Shown: piece after piece, positions 1-12,239 of the stretch
Layout: every line of letters begins with the position of its first letter
Numbering within the stretch: position 1 is the first letter of the stretch
Source of the DNA: Rhodocollybia butyracea
Taxonomy: Eukaryota; Basidiomycota; Agaricomycetes; Agaricales; Omphalotaceae
Direction of reading: 5' to 3'
Assembly: GCA_015501585.1 (NCBI GenBank)
Contig: JADNRY010000024.1
Coordinates: 353,920-417,919, forward strand
DNA: 64,000 nucleotides
Notes under the pieces: generated by a model
Seen by the model: only the letters and a program-made list of their open reading frames with translations
Databases searched by the model: none
What the model was told of the DNA's origin: nothing
Made by a program: the position numbers and the translations under genes

Positions 1-440
1 AATAATTTGTAATTAATGGTCGTTGGTTCAGAGATGACCATAAAAAGGCGTTCCATCCGTGGCAACGTGGTCCAAAAACCTTATCGGTGACCGCATAAGA
101 AAACTTGGAAGCCGTAATCGATAACGACTGCGAGGATGGTCACTCAAAGCGGGACTTATGTATCAAACCGGATGGCACCTATGGGTACCGATCCGGTCAA
201 TCGATTGATTTATTTTTGAGTAAAAACGCGTCTTGGGAGACAGTAGGCTGGAGTTTTGGTCAAGACATCGGTGAACTTGAAGATGCGCGTTCTTGGTGTG
301 CTTGGGGACCCGAACAGTGAACATTCAAGGTCAAATTAAACTATTCTGATTGGCTATCAGATTAAGCGCTCTGACTGGAGCAGTCCTCACATCCGCTCAG
401 GATTTAAGCTTAGTTTCTTCATCTCGTTCCCTCACTAGCT
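1..440. other. Upstream flank of the ZIP gene; no supported gene
   Basis: I see no recognisable gene here. A 71-codon open frame on the + strand (105-320) opens early and ends in a stop at 318-320. It could be the last exon of a gene starting outside the window, because its composition (Asp, Gly and Trp rich) is protein-like, but I recognise no family and cannot support it. The region must contain the ZIP promoter; no clear TATA box stands out. Confidence 0.3.
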
Positions 441-2216
441 ATGGACAAATTATCTCACCAGGGATTGCTCATTGGTGCTATGGGCATAATTTTCGTCATA
501 TCTCTACTTGGTATGGGACTTTTCTGTTGCACCCATACGGTGGTTCTAACCTATTCTTAGCTGTTTCATTTCCGGCACTATCCAAACGAATTCGTTTCTT
601 ATCTATACCCAAAATCGTCTTTTTTATTGGGAAGCACTTTGGGACGGGTGTGTTGCTCTCTGTGATTCTCCAATAATTACCCATCCATTTCTAGGAGTTA
701 TATTGGCGACCGCTTTCTGCCACCTATTACAAGACTCTTTTGAAGCGTTAACGTCAAGCGCTGTCAAGGCGCACTATCCAGGTGTGGGAGAGCGGACAGG
801 ACTCATTATGTGAGCATATTTTCCTTCCAAGCAACCTCGTATCTTGACGTCTGTGAAGTTTGGGCTCCCTGTTAGCTATCTTCCTAGTTGAATGTAAGCT
901 GTTGTTTCCTTTACGCGGAGGCGCATGTGTCCTAATAGTCGCAGATATAACAACATCATACGTCGACCATCTTCACGAGGATGTAGACGACGAATCACCG
1001 GAGCCAGAACCACCACTTTCCTTCCAAGCAACGGACGAAACAACTCCTCTCCTTTCAAACTCTAATGTTTCAACCCACTCTGGTTCCCATCATTCGCGCT
1101 CGCTCTCGCACACACATCCACACGATACCAATCACAAACCCTCCCTCATCCGCGCTCCAGCTCAACATTACCTCTCATCAATCGTAACAAATTCTCCGCG
1201 TTATTCCCGGAGCAACGACTGTTTCTATATCATAAACGATCTCAGCTATCATCTCAATAATGGTGAATACCATCTTGCTGGGGTCCAAGGCCAATGCGTC
1301 TGCGTCTGTGTTTGCCCAGCTGCTAGGGAGGAACCTTCGCAAGATCCTGGATCGCGCAGGTCGAAATTGGTGGTACAAAGTCCAGAAGATGCCGCTGTTC
1401 GTGTCAATCGGAACACTAGCTCAGATGATATCGAAACTCAAAAACCGTTGGTGAAGAGAAAAAGACAGGTCGTGGGGATATTGGTGCGTCAAATCCCTTG
1501 TTTCCCGCTCCAAAATTCATACCCTCTGTAGTTTCTACAATGTGGAATCATGATCCATTCCCTTGTTATAGGACTAACGCTTTCGATCACCTCGGGGCTG
1601 AATTCAGTGCGTTACTGGCATTTCGTTTCGTTATTCGAATCATATCTTGATGATCGCTTCAGCCACACTCGTTACTGCAATCATATTCCATCAGCTCTTC
1701 GAAGGTCTTAGTCTTGGAATTCGAATAGCAGCAATAACACCAAGTTCCGATGGCAACGCTGGTTCGAGGCCGTCCTCGCCTTCTGCGAAAAACTCAAGCT
1801 CTTCATCCGCATCATCTCACTCCGGCCGTTCAATACTGCTCCCTGTTTTAACTTTTCTGTTCGCCATTACGACTCCGGTGGGAATCGCATTGGGTCTGTT
1901 GGTGTTTTCATCAAACAGAGGGCACTCGGATGAAACCCGTATACTTCTTACTCAGGGCCTCATGTCCGCCATATCGGCTGGGATGCTGATCTATGCTGCG
2001 ACGGTAGAGATGATGGCGGGGGATTTTGTGTTTGGGAATTTGGGCGGACACGGGACTGGGTCGGGACACTCGCATGGGGGTGAGCTTGCTGACCATGATG
2101 GCGAGGAGACCGAGACCGAGACTGAAGAAGGAGTTTCGTTCAAACGAAGAGTGCTCGCTGTCGGTAGTTTGCTTGCGGGGGTTGCAGCGATGGGGCTGAT
2201 GGGGTTGGGGGAGTGA
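441..2216 (+). CDS. ZIP-family zinc/metal transporter
   Basis: This is a membrane transporter of the ZIP (SLC39) family, expected to bring Zn2+ or a related divalent metal into the cytosol. I read seven exons: 441-510, 561-647, 695-809, 859-893, 945-1483, 1532-1610 and 1663-2216, all joined in frame with GT..AG introns of 46-52 nt. Exon 1 starts MDKLSHQGLL and gives the first membrane segment. Exons 2-3 give FFIGKHFGTGVILATAFCHL, the typical TM2-TM3 region. A long His/Ser/Asp-rich cytosolic loop (about 980-1440) includes HSGSHHSRSLSHTH. The family signature IMIHSLVIGLTL and FHQLFEGLSLG, with the metal-binding His and Glu, straddles exons 6-7. A second His-rich stretch (GHSHGGELADHDGEE) lies near the C-terminus. 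The last splice donor (1611) was chosen because it alone keeps frame. Substrate is inferred. Confidence 0.9.
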
Positions 2217-3075
2217 TTAGGGATATCTTGTAAGTATAGTATATAGACTTGCAGTTACCGCTTTCTTGTACCTGAACGCAAGCTGTAATTTGTATGTATA
2301 ACTTAAGCACCGGATAATACTAAAAGCATAGTTGAGGATGCTCTTGGGTACTAATTGAGTTGGATGAGGAAAGAGCGGGACACTCAGCAGCTGATCACAT
2401 AAGTATAGGTTAGAGAGCCACAGGCACGTTGGATGAACCCAGACGGAGGAGAGTGAAGACTTCCAATCGGAATGCTATGATAAGATTTCGGTAGACTCGA
2501 GCCAGTCGTTTCTTCGACACTCTGATGACTGACGATCCCTCACATCACGACTCTACAGCAGGGACTGGTTCGAGTCTCAGATTTCGGATGAGCCGCCGGA
2601 ATGGAGTTGGGACTTCCAACCCAAGCAGCTCATAACCTTTACGCCAGCCACTTTTAGCGACTGGTGAAAAACCAAGACATCAGAAAGAACTGCAGATCAG
2701 ATTTTGCTCGAGAGCCTAAGCTCTAGAGTCCGACTGCCAAGATACATTCATCGCGAGCAACAACACGAGCAATATGTACTTAAAGAAACGTCAGGAAAAG
2801 ATGCAAAAGTACGCAATAGGCAAGAGTTAAGAGCCAAGGAAACAAAGGTAAGTAAATGAACCTTAAAAAGTCCGAGCCCGAGTCGTAAGCTGAAGATGAA
2901 AGTGAAAACGGAACGTACCGTACCGTATTCAAACTAGGAAAATAATCTACCTGAATACAGTAAGTGCTAATAGCTACAAAAAAAAAAAAAAAAGAGGAGA
3001 AATAAATAAACAATTACACAAGAGAAGGGAAACCAAAGGGGGAATGTTCATTCCGAGTTCAGTCGGCGTCCACGC
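2217..3075. other. Convergent intergenic spacer
   Basis: This spacer lies between the 3' ends of the ZIP gene (+) and the Ser/Pro-rich gene (-). It holds only short unconvincing open frames and a run of about 16 A near 2979-2994. I see no RNA gene. Confidence 0.5.
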
Positions 3076-5217
3076 TCACTTGCGTTTTCTGAGGTTCTGT
3101 TTAGACGTCTTCGCCTCCACATTCTTCGAGCTTTGTCGGACCTTTTTCTTCGATGCTTCAGATCCAGCGTCCCCGTCCTCGTCTTCAGGTTCTCGGGACC
3201 GTTTGCGGGACGACGACGACGAGTGAGAAGGAGACGGGGAAGGAGAGGCCGAAAAAGAGGCCGCGGCATTGATGTCCACTAGAGCAGTACGAGTACTTCG
3301 TCGGAGACTCCTAGGATTCGATGGGGACCAGCCACAGGTTGTCCCCGAGCTGCAGTCGAGCCCCCAGTAGATCCAGATTTATGTTTTCCTTGACCATCTT
3401 TCTTCTTCTCCTTGCCTTTGCCTTTCTGCTTCTTCAGAGGCACATCGGAATCAGATTCATTCTCTTCGGATATGTCGGCGGTTCGCTTTCGCTTCGAAGA
3501 GTGAGACGAGGAAGGCGAGTTCGATGGAGAAGAGGAACTGCCAGAAGTGGGAGAAGCGATACCCGGCGGAGCAGCAGCAGGGGCACTAGGAAGATTCGAT
3601 GAAGCCGAAGGTCCAGGCGCAGCCGACGATAATGGAGCTACAGACGCAGGAGTGGTAGGTAGATTCGACGAAACCGAAGGTCCAGGTGCAGCCGACGAAG
3701 AGGTAGATGGACCCGACGGAGCAACAGCCGCAGTGGTTTGCGTCGGAGGTAGAGGAAGCGTGGGTGGTTGATACATGGGGAACGTATGTACCCATCGACC
3801 ATTGTCCCATACAGGCAATGCTGTCTGGCCAACATACTGGCCAAATTCCTCTCTCCAGTTCATGCGAACAAGATCATGCTCGCCGTAAAATGCGGGTGAA
3901 CGGAACATAGAAAGAGGTCTGCGGACTGGGCGGGCTGTGCTGCTCGGCGTAGCTGTGGGATCTGGGTTTGGGCTGGGAGTGGGATTATGGGCTTCGGAGT
4001 GAGACGCGTTTGAAGAGGAGGAAGGACCACCAGATTGTACGTCAGAAACAGAGGAAGCATCGGAAGTACTCGCGAACGGGACAGCAGTGGGAGCCAATTG
4101 ATTATCCTCGGCTGGAATGCCCGCAGAAGGTGAAGGTAAATCATTGGTTGCCGCACCAGAAGAACTGGGTTCAGAGATAACACCATTCGTTGCAGACGCA
4201 GGTAGAGGTAGAAGTTGGGAGGTGGAAGCCGGAACCGATGCACTTGTGGAACTTTGAACTGTTGGGAAAACATGAGACATCAGCCAAGTACCAAGATGCG
4301 ACTGAAAAAGCTCACCTGAACCAGAAAAAAGAACAATCGGCTCCTCTGAATCTGGGTGCTCGTCCCAAACGGTGTGCGTTACCTCCCTGAAGGGAGACGG
4401 ACCTTCACTGGACGTCTCGACAGAACCATCTGGATGAAAATGTGCACTTGCACCAGGACCATATCCCTCATCAGGCTTAAATTCAACAATGACTTCTACA
4501 GGAGTATCTGAGGTCCGAGCGAAGTCTACACTGTAAGGAGGGGTAGCTATTTGGTGACCAAAGCAGGACCACTCGGTAGCTTGTTACTGTTGGGAATGGC
4601 AAGCTGGGCGACTTGGGCAATAGGTTTGGAGGTGGACCTATCAATGACCACCGCTGGTTGAGGGACGGGTGCTCCGGGATTTATGAATTCGACTATCGAG
4701 AGCGAGCTGCGTGGATTCATATGTTCAAAAAGGGTTGACAATGAGAAAAGCAACAGAACTTACTGGTGAGCGCGATTGTCGTTGGACTCTTGCTCTTCGG
4801 ATGATTCACCGACAGCATCATCTACAGCGTTGTTTGAGGGTACGTCGTTGGTGCCGACGTCATTGGAGTTGGACTCCTGTCTTTCGGATGCTTCACGAAC
4901 AGCATCCGAGTCAGCATCGCTTTCTACAACGCTGTCTGAAGATCCGTCGTTACTGCTGACGTCAAAAGAGTCGCTTTCTGAGCCAATGGCTTCCTCGAAT
5001 CTAAACGATCATTATGGGCATACCATATTAAAGATGAAGGCAATAGGCTGATAGGCTTACTCATCGAGAGAACGAAGCAAGTCATTGTGCGGGACCAAGT
5101 TCAATGAGCTACTGGGAGCTCCATGATCCTGGCGATTCCGAGAAAGCCAGAGACTGTACTCCTCAGGGCTCGTGTGCGCTTTCTGATGTACCTGAGTACA
5201 TTGGTGTCTTTAGACAT
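3076..5217 (-). CDS. Ser/Pro-rich, acidic low-complexity protein of unknown function
   Basis: I do not recognise a named family. The reading begins at an ATG on the minus strand at 5217 (MSKDTNVL), joins short exons, and runs through an acidic Ser/Asp stretch (about 5010-4760, DAVGESSEEQESNDN). A more ordered part follows (about 4535-4305, VEVIVEFKPDEGYGPG, and TVWDEHPDSEEPIVLF). A long Ser/Pro/Ala-rich exon (4280 to about 3310) contains the only globular-looking block, FRSPAFYGEHDLVRMNWREE, then GQTALPVWDNGRW and MYQPPTLPLPP. It ends in Lys/Arg-rich segments resembling nuclear localisation signals (SSKRKRTADIS, KKQKGKGKEKKK, SSSRKRSREPE). A nuclear scaffold or transcription-linked role is only a guess. 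The start and several splice sites, notably near 3280-3340 and 4540-4560, are inferred from frame continuity. Confidence 0.6.
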
Positions 5218-5766
5218 TTCGAGTGTGGAAGTATTGTTCGAGTAGAAATGAGGCTAGTGATTGAGATGGGGGATTATCAGAAGAACAAAGAACCGCTTTA
5301 TATCTGCAAACGAGTAGCTTTGGCCACGGGGAGCTCCACATGCTTGGACGCTGCTTTGACCGGCTTTGAACGCGACGGTCCAAGTTGCTTTATGTGGAAT
5401 CATTGTTCGCTCGAGACAATGCAGTAGACAATTTTGATATGATGCCATACTAGCAACCAAGACCAGCGCGAACAATATGGAACAATAGATAATGCAATAC
5501 AGCCTCGAGGTCCTCGCTTGGAAATTTCCTACGTGTGAGGAGTAACGGTTGTTCATTGTCAAAGCTTGAGAAAAGATAATAATTAAATATAATTTGAATT
5601 TCCAAATTCGTAACCAGGTCACCGCAGGTCACCTGACCCACTCAACGTGACTGTCACCACTTAGCACTTTTGCTTCGACTCTCATCTAGATCACGTCTGC
5701 GCGCCGCTGTTTTCGCGTATCCTTCTCGCGTTCTTTACTTTCAAGGCTAGCTTAATATTGCCACTC
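5218..5766. promoter_or_regulatory. Divergent promoter region between the Ser/Pro-rich gene and SUMO
   Basis: About 550 bp separate the inferred start of the minus-strand Ser/Pro-rich gene (5217) from the SUMO start codon (5767). The two genes point away from each other, so this stretch must hold both promoters. I see no clear TATA box and cannot assign single sites. The short open frames here are not convincing genes. Confidence 0.4.
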
Positions 5767-6392
5767 ATGTCGCAGGAGCCAGAAGATGTCAAACCCAAAC
5801 TCAATCTGAATATCTCTTATGAGGGCACTCGTTAGTTTCTCGACGCTAACAGCCGATAGCAATGACTGACCTATGCGTAGAGGTCACTGTGAAAGTAAAG
5901 TCCGGGATGCAGTTTCATAAGGTTATTGGCCGACACGTTACTTTCCAATATTTAATTTTAACGTCGTTTCCAGATCTTTAATGCAGCTGAAGTTTGTTAT
6001 GCCCCTTTTCCACCATCGTCTCGTTTTTGACCTTTCTTCTTCTCCAGAAAAAGTTCAATAAAGATCCTGGTGAATACTCGCCTCTCTCCCAGAGTGTTGA
6101 GTGCATTGCTGATGGACATTAGGGACATTAAAGTTCACTTACGATGGTCAACGTATAAATAAAGAGGACACTCCTGCTTCTGTATGTTTTATCGCTCTTA
6201 TATCTTTTGTTGGCGCTGAAATTTCTCATTCTCAGCTTGAAATGGAGGATGGAGACCTCATCGATGCTTTCCTGGAGCAAGTGCGTGGCGTTGAATACTG
6301 GTCCGCTCACGGCGAACTAATTTTCTTCTTTTTAGCTTGGAGGCTGCCCCTGTCAGTGTATAATAAAACCCTGTTTAGATATGTCCCGATGA
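5767..6392 (+). CDS. SMT3: SUMO precursor (small ubiquitin-like modifier)
   Basis: This encodes a 101-residue SUMO precursor, which after trimming is conjugated to lysines of nuclear proteins. Seven exons join perfectly in frame: 5767-5830, 5881-5921, 5974-5991, 6048-6069, 6123-6181, 6236-6280 and 6336-6392. The N-terminus MSQEPEDVKPKLNLNI is a short flexible tail followed by the first beta strand. Family landmarks are VTVKVKSGMQFHKIFNAAEK, LKFTYDGQRINKEDTPASLE, and MEDGDLIDAFLEQLGG. The di-glycine is at residues 85-86. After it comes a 15-residue tail, CPCQCIIKPCLDMSR, to be removed by a Ulp-type protease before conjugation. Four cysteines in this tail are unusual. The exon of only 18 nt (5974-5991) is well supported by the frame. 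The gene is 158 bp upstream of ATG22 on the same strand. Confidence 0.93.
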
Positions 6393-6550
6393 TGTTGATA
6401 TCCTTTTCTTTTCTTTGGTTGTATCTTTATATCAGTATCTTGCTTCACGTCATAGTATCCATAGTACAACTTTGAGTTTTAGTCGCGTCGCGTTGAACAC
6501 GTGCCAGCATCGCCTTCTCCTTCACACTTCGACTATGCTCATGAGTACAA

Positions 6551-8611
6551 ATGGTTTCTGAATTTAAACGCAAATACTATGGCTGGCTTTCTTACGCATT
6601 TGCAAGGTAAATTTCCAGAGAAATCAAACACGTTGGGTTCCTAAGCAAAATATAGTGAAGTATTCGCAATTGTCGGTCTAACACTATTCTTGCCGCTCTG
6701 TCTTGAGCAGATTGCCAGAGATAATGGATACTTGTTTCCGGACAAAACCGAGAGATGTACTTCTGCTGTTACCTCGTTGGATAAAACATCACCTCCCGGC
6801 CGTTGTGTTGTGAAGATATTTGGCTGGTTCTGGATTGACAGCGCGAGCTTTAGGTGTGTCGTTTTGCTCTTCCTTCCAGGATAAGACTCATCAGGCTCCA
6901 GCTTGTATGTCTTTTCAGCTTCAGTGTTGTTACAAGCGCTTTTTGTCATATCTGTCGGAGGACTTGCAAACTATCGTGCGTTCCTGATACCTCACTGGTC
7001 TTCTGTTCTTACAAGTACCTTGAAATACAGCGCCACATCGCAAAATCTTACTTCTCAGTTGTGCATGGGGAGGCTCCCTTGCCGCTACACTTTTCTTAGC
7101 GGTCCCGTCGAATATTCCTCTACTTATTCCCGCACTGCTTGCCATAATTGCCAATGTCGGATTCGGAACTTCCGTGGTCGCAATGAACGGGTATCTGCCT
7201 TCTCTGGCCAAAGAATCTCCAGAAGTTGTGAAAGCTGCAGAGGTTGTGAAAGCCTATGCAGATGAAGAACACCCCATAGTTGATCCCACCGACAGTGCTG
7301 ATGACGACCATGCTGGAGGCATTAACGAACCTCTGGTCCGCAATCCAGTTTCAGACCAGCTTAAGCTGCTCAGAACTGAGTATGAGAATGAGCTCTCACG
7401 CACAACTTCACGAATCTCTGCCTTTGGAATAGCCCTAGGCTATGGCGCTGGCATCTTCCTACTATTCGTTGCTCTTATACCTATAACAATGATGAAAGGT
7501 TCTACGTTTTCTCTTCGTCTCGCGATCAGTATCAGCGGAATCTGGTGGGCGGTGTTCTCTATTCCTGCACTGGCATGGCTTCCTGGGGCACAGTCTCGCC
7601 CTCTAGCGGTCGATGACGCGGTCTGGACGGATGCAGAGACTGTAGCTGTTGGTAAATGGAGTTTATGGGAAGAAGTCAAAACTGCGTGGCAGAGACTGGG
7701 AAAAATGCTTCGGTGGAGCGAAATAAAGAAGTTAAGAAATACATTCAAGTCGGTCACTTCTATCTCATCCCTTCCGTGGCAGACTCTGAGTGTTACCCAG
7801 GTTTCTCGCTGCTTGGTTCTTACTTTCAGATTCGTTCACGACGATCTCGGGTACGGCGATCCTGTTTGGAAAGACAGTACTCAACATGAAACCGTCGGCT
7901 CTCATTTTGATCGGCATCATCGTTCCCTCTTCAGGCATATTGGGTTCGTTGTTCTGGCCTCGCCTCCAACGTCGGTATGGCTGGTCGAACCTGCAGGTAC
8001 TGCTCACCCTTCTAGTTTTGGCGTCCCTGATACCACTGTATGGATGTCTCGGGTTTCTCCGCATCTTCCGAGGTGGATTCGGAGGGCTCACTACACAAGG
8101 TGAGATGTACGGGCTGGCTGTCTATTTCGGTTGGTGCTTTTTGACATTCTACATTCATAAGCCTCGTTTTTGATTGGGAGACTTATCGGTCAGGTTTCAA
8201 TTTTGGCGCATTCAATGGCTATGCGAGGGCTTTTTACGCGGAGTTTTTGCCTCCAGGCGATGAAGCTAGGTGGTACGTGTGTTCCTTCGCCTCTTTCGTT
8301 CTAAATGACCTTTCTTAACTAGGTACGGGCTGTTTTCTATCACCGACAAGGTAAGTTTTTACTTACCTACCAACTCAGACGTCTGCATCCATACTTACTT
8401 ACTTACTTACTGTGTCTCTTTCCATCAGTCGAGCTCGTTCATAGGACCATTGATCGTTGGTCTCATATCAGACCTGACTGGGAATATCCGATATGCTTTC
8501 TTCTTCCTTGTCGTGATGTTTTGGGCAGCCGTGCCGGTATTGAAGAGTGTAGACGTGGAGAGGGGACGAAGGGATGCTCAGAACTACAAGTATTCATCCA
8601 TTAGTACATAG
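6551..8611 (+). CDS. ATG22: Atg22-like vacuolar amino-acid efflux protein (MFS)
   Basis: This is an Atg22-type transporter of the major facilitator fold. In yeast Atg22 sits in the vacuole membrane and exports amino acids released by autophagy. I chose ATG 6551 because it leads into KRKYYGWLSYAFASEVFAIV, the usual start of the family, across a 49-nt intron. Further blocks are LCLEQIARDNGYLFPDKTE, SLYVFSASVLLQALFVISVG, LLIPALLAIIANVGFGTSVV and NGYLPSLAKESPEVVK. The long loop to FGIALGYGAGIFLLFVALIP follows, then GIWWAVFSIPALAWLPG, and FNFGAFNGYARAFYAEFLPP across introns. The C-terminus is FIGPLIVGLISDLTGNIRY, ending SSIST-stop at 8609-8611. At least seven short introns are needed; the boundaries around 6970-7090 are the least certain. 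A TTAC tetramer run (about 8396-8411) lies in a late intron. No frame break is evident. Confidence 0.87.
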
Positions 8612-9892
8612 CGACGCGAGTGGAAACACGAGTGACGGCGGGTAGAAATTTACACGTAAGTTATTTTTCCTACAGTTGCAGAAAGATGCATACGTACTGA
8701 AGTCTCCTTTCGTAGTTAACTTAATAGAGATCCGAGGCGTTCGCTTCCAGTTACTATCTATTCCTATTTTTGTGATTGCTCGTAATTCAGTACATAGCTC
8801 TGTTTAAAGCACCATTGTAAGCGGCTTCCTGAACGAGTACACTCAGGAAAGAGTGCGTGCTTTTCCGGCACATCCTTCCTTGTTCATTTTTGATTAATGC
8901 CAGACGCATACTTGGTACTTCCGGACCTACTTACTTACTTGTAGTCCCGTACCGACATCCATAATATGTATTGTTACTAGTTAAGTTAGTAGTAGTAGAC
9001 AGAAAGCATGTACTATTGCCGAGCGGGAGGTCATCGATCCACTTCGCATGCACGCCTGGTGAGCTCGTCCACTCATTTCATTATCTACGTAGAAGAGATG
9101 ATGCTAGTGCCGGCATCGGTATATGTAATAAAATTTATTTACTTTTCCTTGGCTCTTCGAAAGCTAGCCTGAGGCTGTAACCAAACTTCAAACTTTAAGA
9201 GCTTTGCTCTGTTAAAAATAAAAACCTTGTCAAAGCTCACTTCTCGGCAAACTTCCGGCTTACCTTATTAAGTAAGTTTGGCGCCCACCCTCGACCCGAA
9301 GTCTGCGCGAGTAAAAAGTTCTGGTTCCAGGCTCCCCTAACGAGGTTTCTTAATCTCTTCGAGGGTATTGCTCCCTAGTTTTGAGGCTCGAACTTGAAGA
9401 AAGACAAGAGATCGGTGTAACACCTCCCTCTCAAGCCTTTGCAGTGAGTTCCAGCCTCAGGCTCGACTCTCGAGATGCCTCGAGGTGAAGCGACATGGTT
9501 TTGACAACTTGAATATATAGACAGGGAAGTGCTTAGATCCAAAAGATCTCAATTATCTATGTATACTAATTACTTATCACCACGTTTATTATGCAGGTTG
9601 CCTCCTGCTCTCTCTCAGTATTCCTTGTATCTGCTCCTCTCACGCCCTCATGGTCCCGCATTTTTTTTTTTCAATCATTCTACCCTTTATTTCGGAAGAC
9701 TCATACCCCAAATAATGTGGCGGCGAATCGTTGGATAAATCTGGCGCGTGTTGCCTGCAACTGCCCTGGTTCAAACCTTGTTCGCGGGTTGAAATTTTTT
9801 TAAAAAAAGACATTGTTCCAATCAATGTTTGTTTGGGGAACTTGAATAAAAGGGCAAACCTTACAGTAACGCGCCGAACCTTGTGAATCCCC
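8612..9892. other. Intergenic spacer between ATG22 and the P450 gene
   Basis: About 1.28 kb without a supportable gene. It contains short TTAC runs (near 8929-8941), a T-run at 9661-9670 and a T/A-rich patch at 9795-9810. The P450 promoter must lie at its 3' end; CTTGAATAAAAGGG (9841-9854) is only a weak TATA candidate. Confidence 0.45.
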
Positions 9893-12239
9893 ATGGATCC
9901 CCTTCTTACGCTCTCCTTATTCTCTTTGGCCATCTTGTATATGTATGCGAAACGATCCAACAAATATCGTGTTCCTCTTCCTCCAGGACCCAAGAAATGG
10001 CCACTCATTGGAAATCTTTTTGATATGCCAACGAGCTTCGAGTGGGAAACGTACGACAGATGGTGTCGAGAGCTAGGTAAGTGTTCCTGTCTATCCCGCT
10101 CATTCGTTTTGGTGACAAATAATAAAGGCTCTGATATCATACATCTCGAGGTGGCCGGAACGTCTATCGTCGTCATGAACTCGTCTGAAGTCGCAGAGGA
10201 GCTTCTTGACCAGCATTCGGCGATTCATTCAGATAGGTATAGTGGTTCGCTATGCCCACTCTCCGATCGGCACTGATTTTATCGCAGGCCCCGACTGGTG
10301 GTAGATATGTTCTACCTGCTAGTCTATCAGCTACTTACTTGGTGTCTAAACTAGATGGTGAACGAACTGATGGGCTGGAATTACTCGTTCGGTCTTATGG
10401 CCTATGGTAAGGTTTCTTTTGTATATCACTGACCTTCGTTCTAATACCTTGCATCAATTTCAGGCGACGAATGGTATGCTATATATCCCTCTTGAATGAG
10501 ATACTTGGTCTGATGCACACCCATCTATCAGGCGTGCTCAGCGAAAACTCTTCCAGCAAGAATTTCACTCCCAAGCTGTGGAACGCTTCTACCCTCTCGA
10601 GGTACGGGTTACGCATCAATTCCTCAATCGCCTGCTGGTGGATCCCAAGAACTACGTGCGCCATATACGACAGTGAGTGTCCAGTGTTTTCGATGTCTAT
10701 AACTGTCCTTAAAATTTTTTTCCAGCTTGGCCGCCTCGACCATCCTCGGGATTGCATATGGAATCGATGTTGTGGAAGAGAACGACCCATACGTGGATGC
10801 CGCTGAACGCGCTTTAGAATCTTTAGGGTTAGGCATAGCTCCGGGTGCCTTCCTCGTCGAGTCCATTCCGGCTATGAAGTACATTCCCGAGTGGTTTCCT
10901 GGTAAATGTACTTTGAACTTCTCATTCATGTTACTTACTTTGCGTTCAGGGGCCGGGTTCAAACGTAAAGCAAAAGAATGGTCTCGGTATTCTACCCTTA
11001 TGCGTGAATTGCCGTTCGCTGCGGCCAAAGAGCAGATAGTAAGTCCGAGAGCCCTGTTTCACTTTTCTCAGTAAACTCATACTTCTCAGGCGCAAGGAAC
11101 TGCTAGGCCATCTTTCACGTCATATAGCTTAGAGAAGTTGGATGAAGCGGAGAACGTTACCGATCATGAACAAAGAGTTCAGTCTACTGCGGCTACTATG
11201 TACACAGGTGAAGACGCTAGTTCTTGATGCCCGAGGTCTTGAACCAATAACTCTAACTCATCCTTTAGGCGCAACGGATTCGGTTTGTTACTCACTATTA
11301 GGGTATTCTTTGACCAATTTTTGACTTCGTTTGCAGACGGTCTCAGTGCTGACTACATTCATTCTCGCCATGCTTGCCAACCCGAGGCCCAGAAACGCGC
11401 GCAGAAAGAAATTGATTCTATAGTTTCACCTGGAGAGTTTCCTCGCTTCTCTGACCAGGAACGTCTTCCCTTTGTTAGTGCCATCATAAAAGAGATGATT
11501 CGGTGGAAGAACGTCACGCCCCTTGGTTCGTCGAGATAGATTCCTTAGAGAAAAAAAAACTAATTATAATACAGGTATCCCTCATGCGTCGAGTTCTGAA
11601 GATGTATACAGAGGTTATAGGATTCCTGCAGGCTCGATAATGGTCGCTAACATTTGGTTGGTCAGATTCAAATTTTTTTTTTAGTTCTAAAAAAGGCTAA
11701 TTATGCATCTCTATAAGGGCAATGCTTCACGATGAGGTTTGTGCTACTGGAGTGTCTTATTGTACTCCATTCTCATCTTCCCAATAGCACGTATATCCCG
11801 AACCACATTCATTCAAGCCCGAACGCTTCATAGGTAGCGATGGCAAAATCGATCCTTCCGTGAAAGACCCAACCAGTGTACTATTTGGTTTTGGACGCCG
11901 GTATGTCTTGCCAGTCATCGCAAATATCTACATTTACGCTGCAACTGTTTCAAAGCATTTGCCCAGGTCGTTTCATGGCAATATCGTCTATCTGGATTGC
12001 CGTAGCTTCGATGCTGACTGTTTTTGATATCACCAAACCGATCGATAAGGATGGCAACGTTATCGAACCAACATACGAGTATATATCATCTTTGGCATGG
12101 TAAGTTCTTTTGCGCTTGCATGAATGGCTCACTGAAAGCATTCCGATACAGCGTTCCTGCTCCGTTTGAATGTGTTATCAAGCCTCGAAGTGCTCAGGCG
12201 GAAGAAATGATACGATCAATGGCTTCAGAACATTCATGA
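9893..12239 (+). CDS. Cytochrome P450 monooxygenase
   Basis: This is a microsomal heme-thiolate monooxygenase, probably in secondary metabolism or xenobiotic turnover; its substrate cannot be read from sequence. The start MDPLLTLSLFSLAILYMYAK is an N-terminal membrane anchor followed by the Pro-rich hinge LPPGPKKWPLIGNL. Other landmarks, in order, are the C-helix WRAQRKLFQQEF, the I-helix TGATDSTVSVL (oxygen-binding Thr), the K-helix ExxR in KEMIRWKN, FKPERF, and the heme loop FGFGRRICPGRF with its Cys ligand, which is split by an intron (about 11900-11955). The C-terminus ends MIRSMASEHS. Roughly ten short introns are needed and all joins checked keep frame, so the gene looks intact. About 500 residues in total is normal for fungal P450s. 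It resembles the large Agaricomycete P450 expansions, but I do not assign a CYP number. Confidence 0.92.

Noticed and set aside
2560..2600. GGTTCGAGTCTC, a possible tRNA B box
   Set aside because: No A box or cloverleaf could be built upstream at normal spacing.
5104..5427. 107-codon plus-strand ORF beginning MSYWELHDPG
   Set aside because: It overlaps the better-supported first exons of the minus-strand Ser/Pro-rich gene and has no family motif.
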